Source: Bacteroidota bacterium (GTDB lineage Bacteria; Bacteroidota; Bacteroidia; Bacteroidales; JAAUTT01). Taken from it: DNA of 64,000 nt. Positions within the stretch are counted from its first letter, which is position 1, and each line of letters begins with the position of its first letter. Location: NCBI GenBank assembly GCA_023429135.1, contig JAEYWD010000001.1, positions 41,532 through 105,531 of the forward strand, read 5' to 3'. This document shows positions 8,301 through 16,849 of the stretch, piece after piece. Made by a program: the position numbers and the translations under genes. The notes beneath the pieces were generated by a model. It ran no database searches, was not told where the DNA came from, and was given only the letters and a program-made list of their open reading frames with translations.

Positions 8301-9947
8301 ATGAAAAGAAAACTGAAATATTTTGCAGTTGCTCTGATTTTGCTACTATTATCCGCAGGAATATGGGTTTACTATATTGCAAATTATAAACCCTCCTTCC
8401 CTGTTAATAATAAAATTCCGCAGGCTCTGGTGACAAAAACCGACACTGCAACTTTTTTTAGTGGTAATTCCTGGCTTCACAAAAGGAAAGAAGGTTTCTG
8501 GGAATTGTATGTTGAAGGAACACCACTGGAACGCGGAGCTCGTATTGGTGTTCTTACCCAACCGCTTATCGAAAAACAGGAAGACGCTTTTGTGGAACAA
8601 ATTAAGCAAATGATTCCGTCAAACAGCTATTTGAAATTTCTCAGATATTTTATCGGTTTTTTTAACCGGAAACTTGGCGAAGCTATACCAGAAGAATATA
8701 AAGAAGAGATTTTTGCTGTTTCGTCTTATTCATCAAAACAATATAGTTTTATCGGAACGCCTTATCAGCGGCAGATGAATTATCACGCTGCTCACGATAT
8801 TGGGCATGCGCTTCAATCGATGGGAATGGTAGGTTGTACATCATTTGCTTCATGGGGTGCCAATACCAAAGACAGCTCACTGCTGGTAGGCCGTAATTTC
8901 GATTTTTATGTTGGAGACAAGTTCGCCGAAGACAAAATAATTGCTTTTATAAGTCCTTCGGAAGGTTACAAGCACATGTTTGTTACCTGGGGAGGAATGA
9001 TTGGCGTAGTTTCCGGCATGAACGAAAAAGGGTTGACAGTGACATTAAATGCCTCAAACACCAAAATACCTTTTAAATCGGCCACTCCTGTTTCGATTAT
9101 AGGACGCGAAATATTACAATATGCCGCAAACATTGAACAAGCATTAAACATTGCAAAACGCAGATCATCATTTGTTTCGGAGCAATTTCTGATAAGTTCA
9201 GTAACCGATGGAATTGCAGTTGTAATTGAAAAGACACCAAAAACTACCGAAGTTTATAAAACAGGCGAAAACCAGATTATTTCCACCAATCACTTTCAAA
9301 CAGAACAATTATCCCAAAACAAGGATGCCATTTACCAGAAAGAGAACACCGCATCGGGGTACCGGTACGAAAGGCTTTCGGAGCTTTTGACCCGGAATAA
9401 AAAACTTACTCCGGCAGAAGTGGCATCTATACTACGCGACACCAAAGGTAAAAACGGTGAAAACATAGGATTAGGAAACGAAAAAGCAATAAATCAACTT
9501 ATTGCGCATCACTCGATAATTTTCTCACCGCAAAAAAAAATGGTATGGATTTCAACAGCCCCCTTTCAATCAGGGGAATATATTGCATATAATCTCGATT
9601 CGGTTTTTTACGGAAAACAAAAGAAAAACGGAATTCCGCTCCCGTTAACAGCTTTCAACATTCCTGCCGACTCGGCATTTTTACAAAAGGAATTTCCTGC
9701 TTTCAGAAAATACAGAAAGGCGCATTTTGAGATGGTAAGAACAGGCAGAATGTCGGTTGCCCCCGACAGTATTATTGCCTTTAACCCGAACTATTATCAG
9801 AGTTATGTCGATGCCGGAAATTTGTGGCTTACCCAGGGCGATACCACCAAAGCCGCTAACTCGTTTAACATGGCTTTAAAAAGAGAAATAGCTACTTTGA
9901 AAGAAAAAAAGGAAATTGAAAAATTGATTAACACTTGCAACAAATGA
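8301..9947 (+). CDS. Membrane-anchored C45-type Ntn-hydrolase / acyltransferase-like protein
   Basis: A 548-residue protein with one N-terminal membrane segment (about residues 6-26) and an extracytoplasmic body. The core resembles peptidase family C45 and choloylglycine-hydrolase-like Ntn hydrolases: VGCTSFASWG with a candidate nucleophile Cys179, then LLVGRNFDF and GMNEKGLTVTLNAS. Family members mature by cutting just before the nucleophile Cys and then hydrolyse or transfer acyl groups on amides. A TPR-like C-terminal stretch (YYQSYVDAGNLWLTQGDTTKAANSFNMAL split over about residues 495-530) is visible. In the pigment-like operon it could ligate or trim an acyl chain outside the cytoplasmic membrane; that is inference. 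Confidence 0.7.
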   Translation: MKRKLKYFAVALILLLLSAGIWVYYIANYKPSFPVNNKIPQALVTKTDTATFFSGNSWLHKRKEGFWELYVEGTPLERGARIGVLTQPLIEKQEDAFVEQIKQMIPSNSYLKFLRYFIGFFNRKLGEAIPEEYKEEIFAVSSYSSKQYSFIGTPYQRQMNYHAAHDIGHALQSMGMVGCTSFASWGANTKDSSLLVGRNFDFYVGDKFAEDKIIAFISPSEGYKHMFVTWGGMIGVVSGMNEKGLTVTLNASNTKIPFKSATPVSIIGREILQYAANIEQALNIAKRRSSFVSEQFLISSVTDGIAVVIEKTPKTTEVYKTGENQIISTNHFQTEQLSQNKDAIYQKENTASGYRYERLSELLTRNKKLTPAEVASILRDTKGKNGENIGLGNEKAINQLIAHHSIIFSPQKKMVWISTAPFQSGEYIAYNLDSVFYGKQKKNGIPLPLTAFNIPADSAFLQKEFPAFRKYRKAHFEMVRTGRMSVAPDSIIAFNPNYYQSYVDAGNLWLTQGDTTKAANSFNMALKREIATLKEKKEIEKLINTCNK

Positions 9948-10321
9948 TTGAGGGTTTGGGTATAGATAATGTCGAAATTACCCGTATGGAGGAAATATTG
10001 AAAAGAGGCAATGCATTTAGAGATCGCGTTTTCTCGCCAGTAGAAATTGAATATTGCTCGAAACAAACTAATTATGCTCAATCGTTTGCCGCAAGATTTG
10101 CTGCCAAAGAAGCATTTGTAAAAGCTCTCGGCACTGGCTTCACCGGCAATCTCGACTTCAATCAGATTGAAATCCGTTCCGACTCTCAGGGAAAACCTTA
10201 CATCTCATTATCCGGCGAAGCAAAAACTATCGTTGAAAACAGAAAAATTGAGGCAGTACATGTTTCATTAACTCATACCGCCAGCATTGCCTCAGCAATT
10301 GTTATACTGGAAAAGCAATGA
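9944..10321 (+). CDS. AcpS-type 4'-phosphopantetheinyl transferase
   Basis: A 125-residue protein of holo-ACP synthase type. The two diagnostic motifs are present: GLGIDNVEITRME near the start (Asp8 is the predicted magnesium ligand) and RFAAKEAFVKALGTGF (Glu56 is the second ligand, Lys55 and Lys60 contact CoA). It transfers phosphopantetheine from CoA to a carrier-protein serine. I take the ATG at 9944, which overlaps the previous stop as ATGA; a TTG three codons upstream is less likely. A dedicated AcpS inside this operon suggests it serves carrier proteins encoded just upstream of the window. Confidence 0.88.
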   Translation: MIEGLGIDNVEITRMEEILKRGNAFRDRVFSPVEIEYCSKQTNYAQSFAARFAAKEAFVKALGTGFTGNLDFNQIEIRSDSQGKPYISLSGEAKTIVENRKIEAVHVSLTHTASIASAIVILEKQ

Positions 10322-11622
10322 ACACATTCAGGAAAGATATCGATTTACTCACCATTGACGAGATTCAGAAGATTCAACTGGAGAAACTTCAGGAGCTCAT
10401 ATCGTATCTGAAAAAAAAATCTCCATTTTACAGCAACCTTTTGAAGAAGAAAGATCCCGATGTGACAAAAATCCACTCTCTGGACCAGTTACAACAGTTT
10501 CCTACAACCACCAAAGAAGACCTTCAACTTCATAACTGGCAGTTTTTATGCGTAGAACGTAAAGAAATACTGGAATATACAACAACCTCGGGAACCCTGG
10601 GTACACCCGTAACAATAGCATTAACAAAGAACGACCTGGAACGGCTTGCATATAATGAATATCTATCGTTCACATGCGCCGGTTGCACCCGCTCCGATGT
10701 TTTTCAACTTGCCTTAACACTCGATAAGCAATTTATGGCAGGTATGGCCTATTATCTCGGATCGAACCTATTGGGAGCCTCAGTAGTACGCACAGGGCCC
10801 GGAGTGCCATCCATGCAATGGGAAACAATATTCCGTTTAAATACCACAGTTCTGGTTGCTGTTCCATCATTTATAGTGAAACTAATTGACTTTGCCCATG
10901 AACAAGGCATTGATCTTAATTCGTCGCCGGTAAAAAAGATTATCTGCATAGGCGAAAACATTCGTAATGACAAATTTGAAGTAAACAGTTTAAGTAAACT
11001 AATTGCCGACAATTGGAATGTCAGCATGTTTTCCACATACGCTTCAACTGAAATGCAGACAGCTTTTACCGAATGCGAAGCAGGTCAGGGCGGTCACCTT
11101 CATTCTGAACTATTAATTGCCGAGGTTCTCGACGATGCCGGAAACCAGACCACTCCAGGAAATTATGGAGAGTTAACCATTACTACATTAGGAATTGAAG
11201 GAATGCCTCTTTTACGCTACAGAACGGGAGATATTTGCAGAATCTATAACGACCCTTGCTCGTGTGGCCGCAATACACTTAGAATATCTCCCATTTATGG
11301 GCGGAAACGCCAAATGATTAAATTCAAAGGAACAACGCTTTATCCTCCTGCTATTTTTGATATTCTGAATGCCCGTAGAGAAATAAAAGATTATCTGGTA
11401 GAAGTTTATACAAATAATCTAGAAACCGACGAAATTCTTATTCATATAGCCATGGACAATCCGACCGAAAAAACAGCAACAATGCTGAAGTCCTATCTCC
11501 ATGCGGCATTACGCGTACGTCCGGAAATTATATTTGCGGATATTGAGGAAATTCGTAAAAAGCAGGTGGTGGGGCATGGAAGAAAAATCTCCAGGATACT
11601 TGATCGCAGAAATGAGGGGTAA
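10318..11622 (+). CDS. Phenylacetate-CoA-ligase-like AMP-binding enzyme
   Basis: A 434-residue adenylate-forming enzyme of the PaaK type. The AMP-binding P-loop region is TTSGTLGTPV, followed by YASTEM and by LRYRTGDICRI in the adenylation core, then GRKRQMIKFKG and a PaaK-like C-terminal domain. Such enzymes activate aromatic acids as acyl-adenylates and pass them to CoA or a carrier protein. In flexirubin/aryl-polyene loci a similar enzyme activates the aromatic starter (for example a coumarate derived from tyrosine). The real substrate cannot be read from the sequence. It overlaps the AcpS gene as ATGA and is the last gene of the operon. Confidence 0.82.
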   Translation: MNTFRKDIDLLTIDEIQKIQLEKLQELISYLKKKSPFYSNLLKKKDPDVTKIHSLDQLQQFPTTTKEDLQLHNWQFLCVERKEILEYTTTSGTLGTPVTIALTKNDLERLAYNEYLSFTCAGCTRSDVFQLALTLDKQFMAGMAYYLGSNLLGASVVRTGPGVPSMQWETIFRLNTTVLVAVPSFIVKLIDFAHEQGIDLNSSPVKKIICIGENIRNDKFEVNSLSKLIADNWNVSMFSTYASTEMQTAFTECEAGQGGHLHSELLIAEVLDDAGNQTTPGNYGELTITTLGIEGMPLLRYRTGDICRIYNDPCSCGRNTLRISPIYGRKRQMIKFKGTTLYPPAIFDILNARREIKDYLVEVYTNNLETDEILIHIAMDNPTEKTATMLKSYLHAALRVRPEIIFADIEEIRKKQVVGHGRKISRILDRRNEG

Positions 11623-11677
11623 CAAGAATCCGAATCAACATTTTTAAATGTTTTGATAGTAAAAACTGAGAATTACT

Positions 11678-11685
11678 TATATTTG
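11678..11685 (+). promoter_or_regulatory. Bacteroidota -7 promoter element
   Basis: TATATTTG is a perfect match to TAnnTTTG and lies 25 nt before the ATG at 11711. A TTTTG that could serve as the -33 box is at 11651-11655, 22 nt upstream, slightly wider than usual. Confidence 0.6.
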
Positions 11686-11710
11686 AATAAACCAAATAAC
11701 CTAAATTATT

Positions 11711-12337
11711 ATGAAAAAAATTATTTTATCCTGTGCAGCAGCACTTTTTTGTTTTCTCTCCAATGCTCAAGTAGCACCAATGACCGCTTTAAATTCAGGA
11801 GAGATAAGTTCCCTGGCCGAAGTAAAAAAAGTCAATATTGTTTACGATTATTCCGATCTTGGAGTAGGCGCTTTTCGCAAGGAACAGGATTATATCGACA
11901 AACGCTATAAAGAACTTGAAGAAAAAGAAAAAGGCAGAGGAGACAAATTTAAAGAAAGCTGGATAAACGACAGGAAAAAATCATTTGAACCACATTTCGA
12001 AGAACTCTTTAAAAAATATGCCGAAAAGGATATTAACATGACAGGTACAAATTATTCAACGGATAATGAGTATACTCTTGTTGTGCATACCGTTTTTATT
12101 GAGCCGGGAGTGAATATCGGGATTTACAGGAAACCTGCATACATTGATCTGGAATGTACTTTTCAGGATAAAACAGGAAAAGCACTTTGTGTATTTTTCG
12201 TTAAGAATGCCGTAGGCGCACAAGCCATGGGTTTTGATTACGATGTTACTTCCCGTTTGGTGGAAAGTTATGGCAAAGCCGCCAAAATGCTTGTTGGGGG
12301 TGTTGCTAAAGAACGTAAAAAAAGTGGTAAAAAATAG
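11711..12337 (+). CDS. Secreted protein of unknown function
   Basis: A 208-residue protein with an N-terminal signal peptide (MKKIILSCAAALFCFLSNAQ, cleavage expected near residue 19-20). After it come a charged helical stretch rich in Lys and Glu (about residues 57-110) and a beta-rich part (YTLVVHTVFIEPGVNIG) that ends with a helix and a basic tail. I do not recognise a named family; similar small secreted proteins are common in Bacteroidota. It has its own promoter and is followed by a strong terminator, so it is probably monocistronic and separate from the operon upstream. Confidence 0.65.
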   Translation: MKKIILSCAAALFCFLSNAQVAPMTALNSGEISSLAEVKKVNIVYDYSDLGVGAFRKEQDYIDKRYKELEEKEKGRGDKFKESWINDRKKSFEPHFEELFKKYAEKDINMTGTNYSTDNEYTLVVHTVFIEPGVNIGIYRKPAYIDLECTFQDKTGKALCVFFVKNAVGAQAMGFDYDVTSRLVESYGKAAKMLVGGVAKERKKSGKK

Positions 12338-12363
12338 AAATTAATTTTTTGAATTATAAAAAA

Positions 12364-12392
12364 AGCTGTCCTTGAAAAGGGCAGCTATTTTT
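12364..12392. terminator. Bidirectional rho-independent terminator
   Basis: A hairpin with arms AGCTGTCCTT and AAGGGCAGCT (one G-U pair, 3-nt loop) is preceded by an A run and followed by a T run. It lies between two convergent genes and can end transcription from both sides. Confidence 0.8.
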
Positions 12393-12411
12393 ATCCCGTT
12401 CATCTGAAATC

Positions 12412-12837
12412 TCAGAATTTATAGGTTAATGCCAATTTACGGGTGGACTCGGGATTGAGTTCAAACGACAATGACTTTGCCTTAGCCAAATACTTGCTTT
12501 TTTTTGCTCCACCTATCGACCAAAGCACAATACCTCCTGCTGTCATGCCCACTCCTAATTCCGTAAAAATCAGCCCGCCTAAAAATTTTTCGCTGTTATC
12601 GTCGGTGCCGGATCCATAGTTACTATTGTTAGCCTCTTCTCTTGCAGCGTCACTTATCAATTTCACACCAATTACTGTGGCTACAATCCCTCCAATGGTT
12701 AATCCCACACCAGCGTTTTTCATTCGTTCAAACTTAGCTGCCTTTTTCCAATAAAAATCCTTTTGACTTTCCTGCGCATTAAGATTTGTAAAAGAATAAA
12801 AAAGAATAACAGCAATAATTATTGAAAGACTTTTCAT
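12412..12837 (-). CDS. Small exported or membrane protein with two glycine-rich hydrophobic segments
   Basis: A 141-residue protein, read from the ATG at 12837 because the sequence then begins with a normal signal peptide (MKSLSIIIAVILFYSF, ending near LNAQ); a GTG seven codons upstream is less likely. A near-match -7 element (TAATTTTA, last base off) sits 27 nt upstream. The mature part has two glycine-rich hydrophobic segments, VGLTIGGIVATVIGVKLI and LGVGMTAGGIVLWSIGG, separated by a polar linker with GSGTDDNSE. This looks like a small envelope protein of the kind often annotated as hypothetical. No enzymatic motif is visible. Confidence 0.6.
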   Translation of the reverse strand: MKSLSIIIAVILFYSFTNLNAQESQKDFYWKKAAKFERMKNAGVGLTIGGIVATVIGVKLISDAAREEANNSNYGSGTDDNSEKFLGGLIFTELGVGMTAGGIVLWSIGGAKKSKYLAKAKSLSFELNPESTRKLALTYKF

Positions 12838-13020
12838 GGTTTTTGAATTAAATTTCACAGAAGATAAAATTAAAAATCCTTTTAAACTTTTAACTACATT
12901 TTGTCAGAATTAAAAAGCACCCCAACTAAAACATAAAAAACGTCAGTCCGATGAAAATAACTTTACTAAACACCATATAAAAAAAATAGCCCCGCACGCC
13001 CCCTAGGTTAGCGGAAACGG

Positions 13021-13049
13021 AATAAGGTTTTTTTTAGAAAAACCTTATT
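13021..13049. repeat. Perfect 12-bp inverted repeat in a divergent intergenic region
   Basis: The arms AATAAGGTTTTT (13021-13032) and AAAAACCTTATT (13038-13049) are perfectly complementary with a 5-nt loop. No gene reads into it from either side, since both neighbours point away. It is therefore not an ordinary terminator for a visible gene and may belong to a leader, an operator or an unrecognised short transcript. Confidence 0.6.
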
Positions 13050-13197
13050 TCTTAATTGTATTTTGACCCTAGTACAATTAATTGCAAATATTATTATCAA
13101 CTTATTTTTAATAGTTTTGCGAATACTCTAAGAACACATAAAATCTACATGGATAATTGTTTGTGATTACCTTTTAAAACATATCCCTTTAATCATT

Positions 13198-13205
13198 TAT
13201 ATTTG
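13198..13205 (+). promoter_or_regulatory. Probable -7 promoter element of the radical SAM gene
   Basis: TATATTTG matches TAnnTTTG and lies 23 nt before the TTG start at 13229. This spacing matches the other promoters in the window and supports that start codon. No clear -33 box is seen. Confidence 0.5.
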
Positions 13206-13228
13206 CGCAACAATTAAGTTCAGAAAGC

Positions 13229-15427
13229 TTGAGAACTTCAATTCTTCTTATAACGCCCCCTTTTACACAACTTAATACTCCTTATCCGGCTACGGCCTAC
13301 CTGAAAGGATTTTTAAAAACAATTGATATACAATCCTCTCAGGCCGATCTGGGTATTGAAGTTATACTTGCGCTCTTTTCGAAGCAGGGTTTTGAAGCTC
13401 TTTTCAGTGAGGCTGAAATTTTTAAATCTCACTTTTCCGAAAACAGCAATCGCATATTTGAACTACAGAATGAATATATTCAAACCATCGATCTGGTAAT
13501 CGATTTTCTGCAAGGGAAAAATCCAACACTAGCCCATCTGATTTGTGAAGGGAATTTTTTGCCTGAAGCATCGCGATTCGACCAGAACGAAGATCTTGAA
13601 TGGGCTTTCGGTACCATGGGCATGATAGACAAGGCAAAACACCTTGCCACGCTTTATCTCGAAGATGTTTCCGACTTTATTATCGACGCCATCGATCCTC
13701 ACTTTGGCTTCAGCAGGTATGCCGAGCGGCTGGGTCGTTCGGCAAATTCGTTCGACGAGCTTAACCAATCACTTAACCAACCTCCCACCCTCATCGACAG
13801 GCTGCTTTTTGAAATTCTTGAAAAGAAAATTATTGAACTTAACCCAACAATCATAGGGCTTTCTGTTCCGTTTCCCGGAAACCTTTTCTGTGCCTTTAAA
13901 TGCGGCCAATGGATTAAAAATAACCATTCTGATATTAAGGTTATAATGGGCGGAGGTTTTGTCAATACTGAACTACGCTCGGTTAGCGATGTGAGGGTTT
14001 TCAACTATATCGATTTTATCACGCTCGACGACGGAGAAGCCCCATTGAAACACATTGTCCAATATTTAAGCGGCGAGAGAAAAATTGACGATCTGAAACG
14101 CACTTATTGCAAAATTGACGATCGGATTACTTTTATAAACGGCTCTGATGAAAAAGATGTGTCTCAGCGCGATACCGGCACCCCCGACTATTCAGATCTG
14201 CTGCTTGATAAATATATCTCGGTAATTGAAGTCACCAACCCCATGCACCGTTTATGGAGCGATGGCCGCTGGAATAAACTAACCCTTGCACACGGCTGCT
14301 ACTGGGGACGCTGTACCTTTTGCGATACCACCCTCGATTACATAAAGCGATTCGAGCCCAACACCATTAACCTGTTATGCGACAGAATTGAAGCAATTGT
14401 CGGCCAGACAAAACAAACCGGGTTTCACTTTGTGGACGAAGCTGCTCCTCCTGCCTTACTGAAGGGTCTATCGCTCGAACTTATCCGCCGAAACATTAAA
14501 ATAGTGTGGTGGGCTAACATCCGGTTCGAAAAGAATTTCACTTCCGACCTTTGCCGGTTGATGAAAGAAGCCGGATGTATTGCCGTTTCGGGGGGCTTGG
14601 AAGTAGCATCGGATAAAATTCTGCGAATGATTAACAAAGGGGTGAATGTAACCCAGGTGGCGCAGGTTTGCGACAATTTTACACAAGCCGGAATTATGGT
14701 GCATTCTTATCTGATGTATGGTTTCCCTACTCAGAGCGTTCAGGAAACCGTGGATTCGCTCGAAGTGGTGCGTCAGCTTTTTATGAATGGATTGGTACAA
14801 TCGGGTTTCTGGCACCAGTTTGCTTTAACGGTTCATAGTCCGGTGGGGGAAAATCCCGATCAGTTTAAAATCAGCATCCCGAACCCTTTGCCCGGCACAT
14901 TTGCCAACAACGATCTTGTGTACGACGACCCAACCGGGTGCAACCACGAACAGTTTGGCGAAGGATTAAGCAAATCGCTTTTCAACTTCATGCATGGCAT
15001 TGGTTTTGATTTTCCATTACAGGACTGGTTCAGCTTTAAAATACCACAAACTACAATACCTCCCAATTTTATTTCGCGGGCCATCAGCTCCGACAGCAAT
15101 AATGCTATTAGTCCAAATGCCCATTTGGTTTGGTTGGGCAATATCCCGCAGTGGGAGATTCAAACAAAAATTAAAAAGGGCGTTAGAACTGAAATTGCTG
15201 TTTTGACGCTCCGCACCAAAAAACACGAAACAACCATCCGGATGGATGCTGAGCTCGGAAAATGGCTTGTTGAAATGCTCCAGAATATTTCAGTACACAA
15301 CTCCGAAAGGATAAACTTTGGTCAAATTGAGCAGGAATACATCCAAAAATTTGGCGCCGGTTTCCAGGAACTTTGGAACGGGAAAGCGTTCAAAGCTTTA
15401 AAAGAATTAGGATTAATAGCTGTTTAG
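13229..15427 (+). CDS. B12-binding-type radical SAM protein
   Basis: A 732-residue protein. The N-terminal part starts with a segment typical of cobalamin-binding radical SAM proteins (SILLITPPFTQLNTPYPATA, and around residue 205 GLSVPFPGNL, then VIMGGGF). The radical SAM core has its cluster-binding cysteines at 357, 362 and 365 in GCYWGRCTFCD. It then shows the usual glycine-rich SAM segment SGGLEVAS and YGFPTQSVQET. The cysteine spacing is CX4CX2C rather than the textbook CX3CX2C. The substrate is unknown; a C-terminal domain of about 170 residues follows the core. The start is a TTG (13229), supported by the promoter 23 nt upstream. Its stop codon directly abuts the stop of the convergent gene. 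Confidence 0.8.
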   Translation: MRTSILLITPPFTQLNTPYPATAYLKGFLKTIDIQSSQADLGIEVILALFSKQGFEALFSEAEIFKSHFSENSNRIFELQNEYIQTIDLVIDFLQGKNPTLAHLICEGNFLPEASRFDQNEDLEWAFGTMGMIDKAKHLATLYLEDVSDFIIDAIDPHFGFSRYAERLGRSANSFDELNQSLNQPPTLIDRLLFEILEKKIIELNPTIIGLSVPFPGNLFCAFKCGQWIKNNHSDIKVIMGGGFVNTELRSVSDVRVFNYIDFITLDDGEAPLKHIVQYLSGERKIDDLKRTYCKIDDRITFINGSDEKDVSQRDTGTPDYSDLLLDKYISVIEVTNPMHRLWSDGRWNKLTLAHGCYWGRCTFCDTTLDYIKRFEPNTINLLCDRIEAIVGQTKQTGFHFVDEAAPPALLKGLSLELIRRNIKIVWWANIRFEKNFTSDLCRLMKEAGCIAVSGGLEVASDKILRMINKGVNVTQVAQVCDNFTQAGIMVHSYLMYGFPTQSVQETVDSLEVVRQLFMNGLVQSGFWHQFALTVHSPVGENPDQFKISIPNPLPGTFANNDLVYDDPTGCNHEQFGEGLSKSLFNFMHGIGFDFPLQDWFSFKIPQTTIPPNFISRAISSDSNNAISPNAHLVWLGNIPQWEIQTKIKKGVRTEIAVLTLRTKKHETTIRMDAELGKWLVEMLQNISVHNSERINFGQIEQEYIQKFGAGFQELWNGKAFKALKELGLIAV

Positions 15428-15979
15428 CTAAGCGGTTACAATCACGTCTCTTAAACTTTTTTGAATCTTCCTATCGGTCTCCTTCAGGATCAAAGCTTCC
15501 ATTTCGCGATCCAGTTTACTATCGTTATAAAAATTCGCGATCTTTTTCAGGCTGAAAATGATATCCTGTTTAATAAGATTAGGATTGCGTTCAAGATGAA
15601 CATTTCCGGAATATGCTCTTTGAAGCGCCTCTATAACAGATAACCTGTATACCTCTTTGTTCACTGCTACTCTCCAAACATTCTGAAGACACTGGCGGGC
15701 AGTAATAAACTTTTCATCGTCAAAAAAAGAATAATACCTTTCTTCAATTTCAGAAAACTTATCTTCAGAATCGCTCAGGGTAAGATTGGCAAGCAACATC
15801 AGGCCTATGCTCCTATGATATGAATTCCCCGAAGAAAGCTTATCAACCAGAGTTTGCCAATAATCATAAACCCAATCAACTTTCCGTTCAGTTAACTCCA
15901 GAAGCTTTTTAAATGCTTCGTACCTGATATTATTATCCTTGCTTTCAAGGGTTTGAAATAACTCTTCAAGTTTGATCAT
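15428..15979 (-). CDS. HEAT-repeat-like helical protein
   Basis: An all-helical protein of about 183 residues, starting MIKLEELFQTLESKDNNIRY. The pattern of paired amphipathic helices (DNNIRYEAFKKLLELTE, YHRSIGLMLLANLT, EVYRLSVIEALQRAY, IFSLKKIANFY) is that of HEAT/ARM-type repeats, which bind other proteins. I chose the ATG at 15979 because it lies 24 nt after a perfect -7 element (16004-16011); the ATG at 15988 is possible, while anything further upstream would overlap the promoter. It is tail to tail with the radical SAM gene with no spacer. Function unknown. Confidence 0.6.
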   Translation of the reverse strand: MIKLEELFQTLESKDNNIRYEAFKKLLELTERKVDWVYDYWQTLVDKLSSGNSYHRSIGLMLLANLTLSDSEDKFSEIEERYYSFFDDEKFITARQCLQNVWRVAVNKEVYRLSVIEALQRAYSGNVHLERNPNLIKQDIIFSLKKIANFYNDSKLDREMEALILKETDRKIQKSLRDVIVTA

Positions 15980-16003
15980 GTTTGTCATACAACTTGTTTT
16001 TCT

Positions 16004-16011
16004 CAAAATTA
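16004..16011 (-). promoter_or_regulatory. -7 promoter element of the HEAT-like gene
   Basis: Read on the - strand the element is TAATTTTG, a perfect TAnnTTTG, 24 nt before the ATG at 15979. No -33 box with ideal spacing is visible. Confidence 0.5.
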
Positions 16012-16078
16012 AAAATTGAGAGTGACAAGCCTATGTCAACAGTCAATAAAGTTTCAGAATAAAAACTATTGCAGGTAA

Positions 16079-16777
16079 TCAAAACTTTCTAAGAAAATAT
16101 GATTTTGAAGTATCCGATGAACTCTCTTTACTATTAGCCATTTCCCAGGTTTTGAGCAAAGCTCTCAAAAATGTCTCAGGCGGTTGGGCGCCACGGACAC
16201 TTATTTTTTCATTAAACAGAAAAAACGGCACACCGGTTATTCCTAATTCCCGGGCATATGCTTCGTCCATGGTTACATTATCGGTAAAGTCTTCGCTGTT
16301 CATGGTCCGTTGGACCTCATCGGCAGGAATTCCTGCTTCAATACCAAGTTTTATTAAAGAATCTATATCGCTGATATTAACGCCATCAGTAAAATATGCT
16401 TTAAAAAGCAACTCCTCCACTTCGTTTTGACGTTTATGCAATTTAGCCAGGGGTGTCAGCCTGTGTGCGTGAAACGAATTTGCAACTATCGCTTTATTAA
16501 AATTATACTCGATACCCAATTGTTTGCCTTGCAGAACAATTTGTTCGTGAGCCTGCTCCGATTGCTGCCGGCTAATTCCTTTTACTTCGGCTAAATGATC
16601 AAAAACGTTCACTCCAGGTTGTGTTATCAAATAAGGATCGAGCTGAAAACTATGCCACTCCACATCAACTTCACTCCTGTACTGAAACTGATCCAGCGCT
16701 ATTTCAAATCTCCTCTTCCCCAGATAGCAAAACGGGCAACGTATATCCGACCAGATTTCGACCTTTATCTTTTCCAT
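16079..16777 (-). CDS. DsbA-family (FrnE-like) oxidoreductase
   Basis: A 232-residue cytoplasmic protein of the FrnE/2-hydroxychromene-isomerase branch of the DsbA superfamily. The redox motif CPFC is in DIRCPFCYLGKRRFE near the start. Other family features are the helical insertion with FHAHRL, and GITGVPFFLFN, where the cis-proline sits next to the active site. FrnE-like proteins carry out thiol-disulfide exchange or isomerisation; the substrate is unknown. The ATG at 16777 is chosen because it places the first strand (KIKVEIWSD) directly at the N-terminus; an upstream TTG would add 17 unrelated residues. It lies 72 bases after the LuxR-type gene on the same strand and may be co-transcribed with it. 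Confidence 0.85.
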   Translation of the reverse strand: MEKIKVEIWSDIRCPFCYLGKRRFEIALDQFQYRSEVDVEWHSFQLDPYLITQPGVNVFDHLAEVKGISRQQSEQAHEQIVLQGKQLGIEYNFNKAIVANSFHAHRLTPLAKLHKRQNEVEELLFKAYFTDGVNISDIDSLIKLGIEAGIPADEVQRTMNSEDFTDNVTMDEAYARELGITGVPFFLFNEKISVRGAQPPETFLRALLKTWEMANSKESSSDTSKSYFLRKF

Positions 16778-16849
16778 TTCATTAAAATTATATTCATGGA
16801 TAAAACAAATGCCAGAGATTTTGTTCAAATCGGAGGCTATTAATAAAAC

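Larger units (their letters stand above)
12838..13228. other. 391-base AT-rich divergent intergenic region
   Basis: The region separates divergent genes. It contains a perfect hairpin (separate entry), a short GC-rich island around 12992-13005, and two TAnnTTTG words (13112-13119 and 13198-13205). No open reading frame or RNA gene that I can support was found. Confidence 0.6.

Noticed and set aside
12838..13228. tRNA or riboswitch in the divergent spacer
   Set aside because: No cloverleaf or known conserved riboswitch core; only one long simple hairpin was found.
13529..14815. Several frames within the radical SAM gene
   Set aside because: All lie inside the well-supported coding region of the radical SAM protein.
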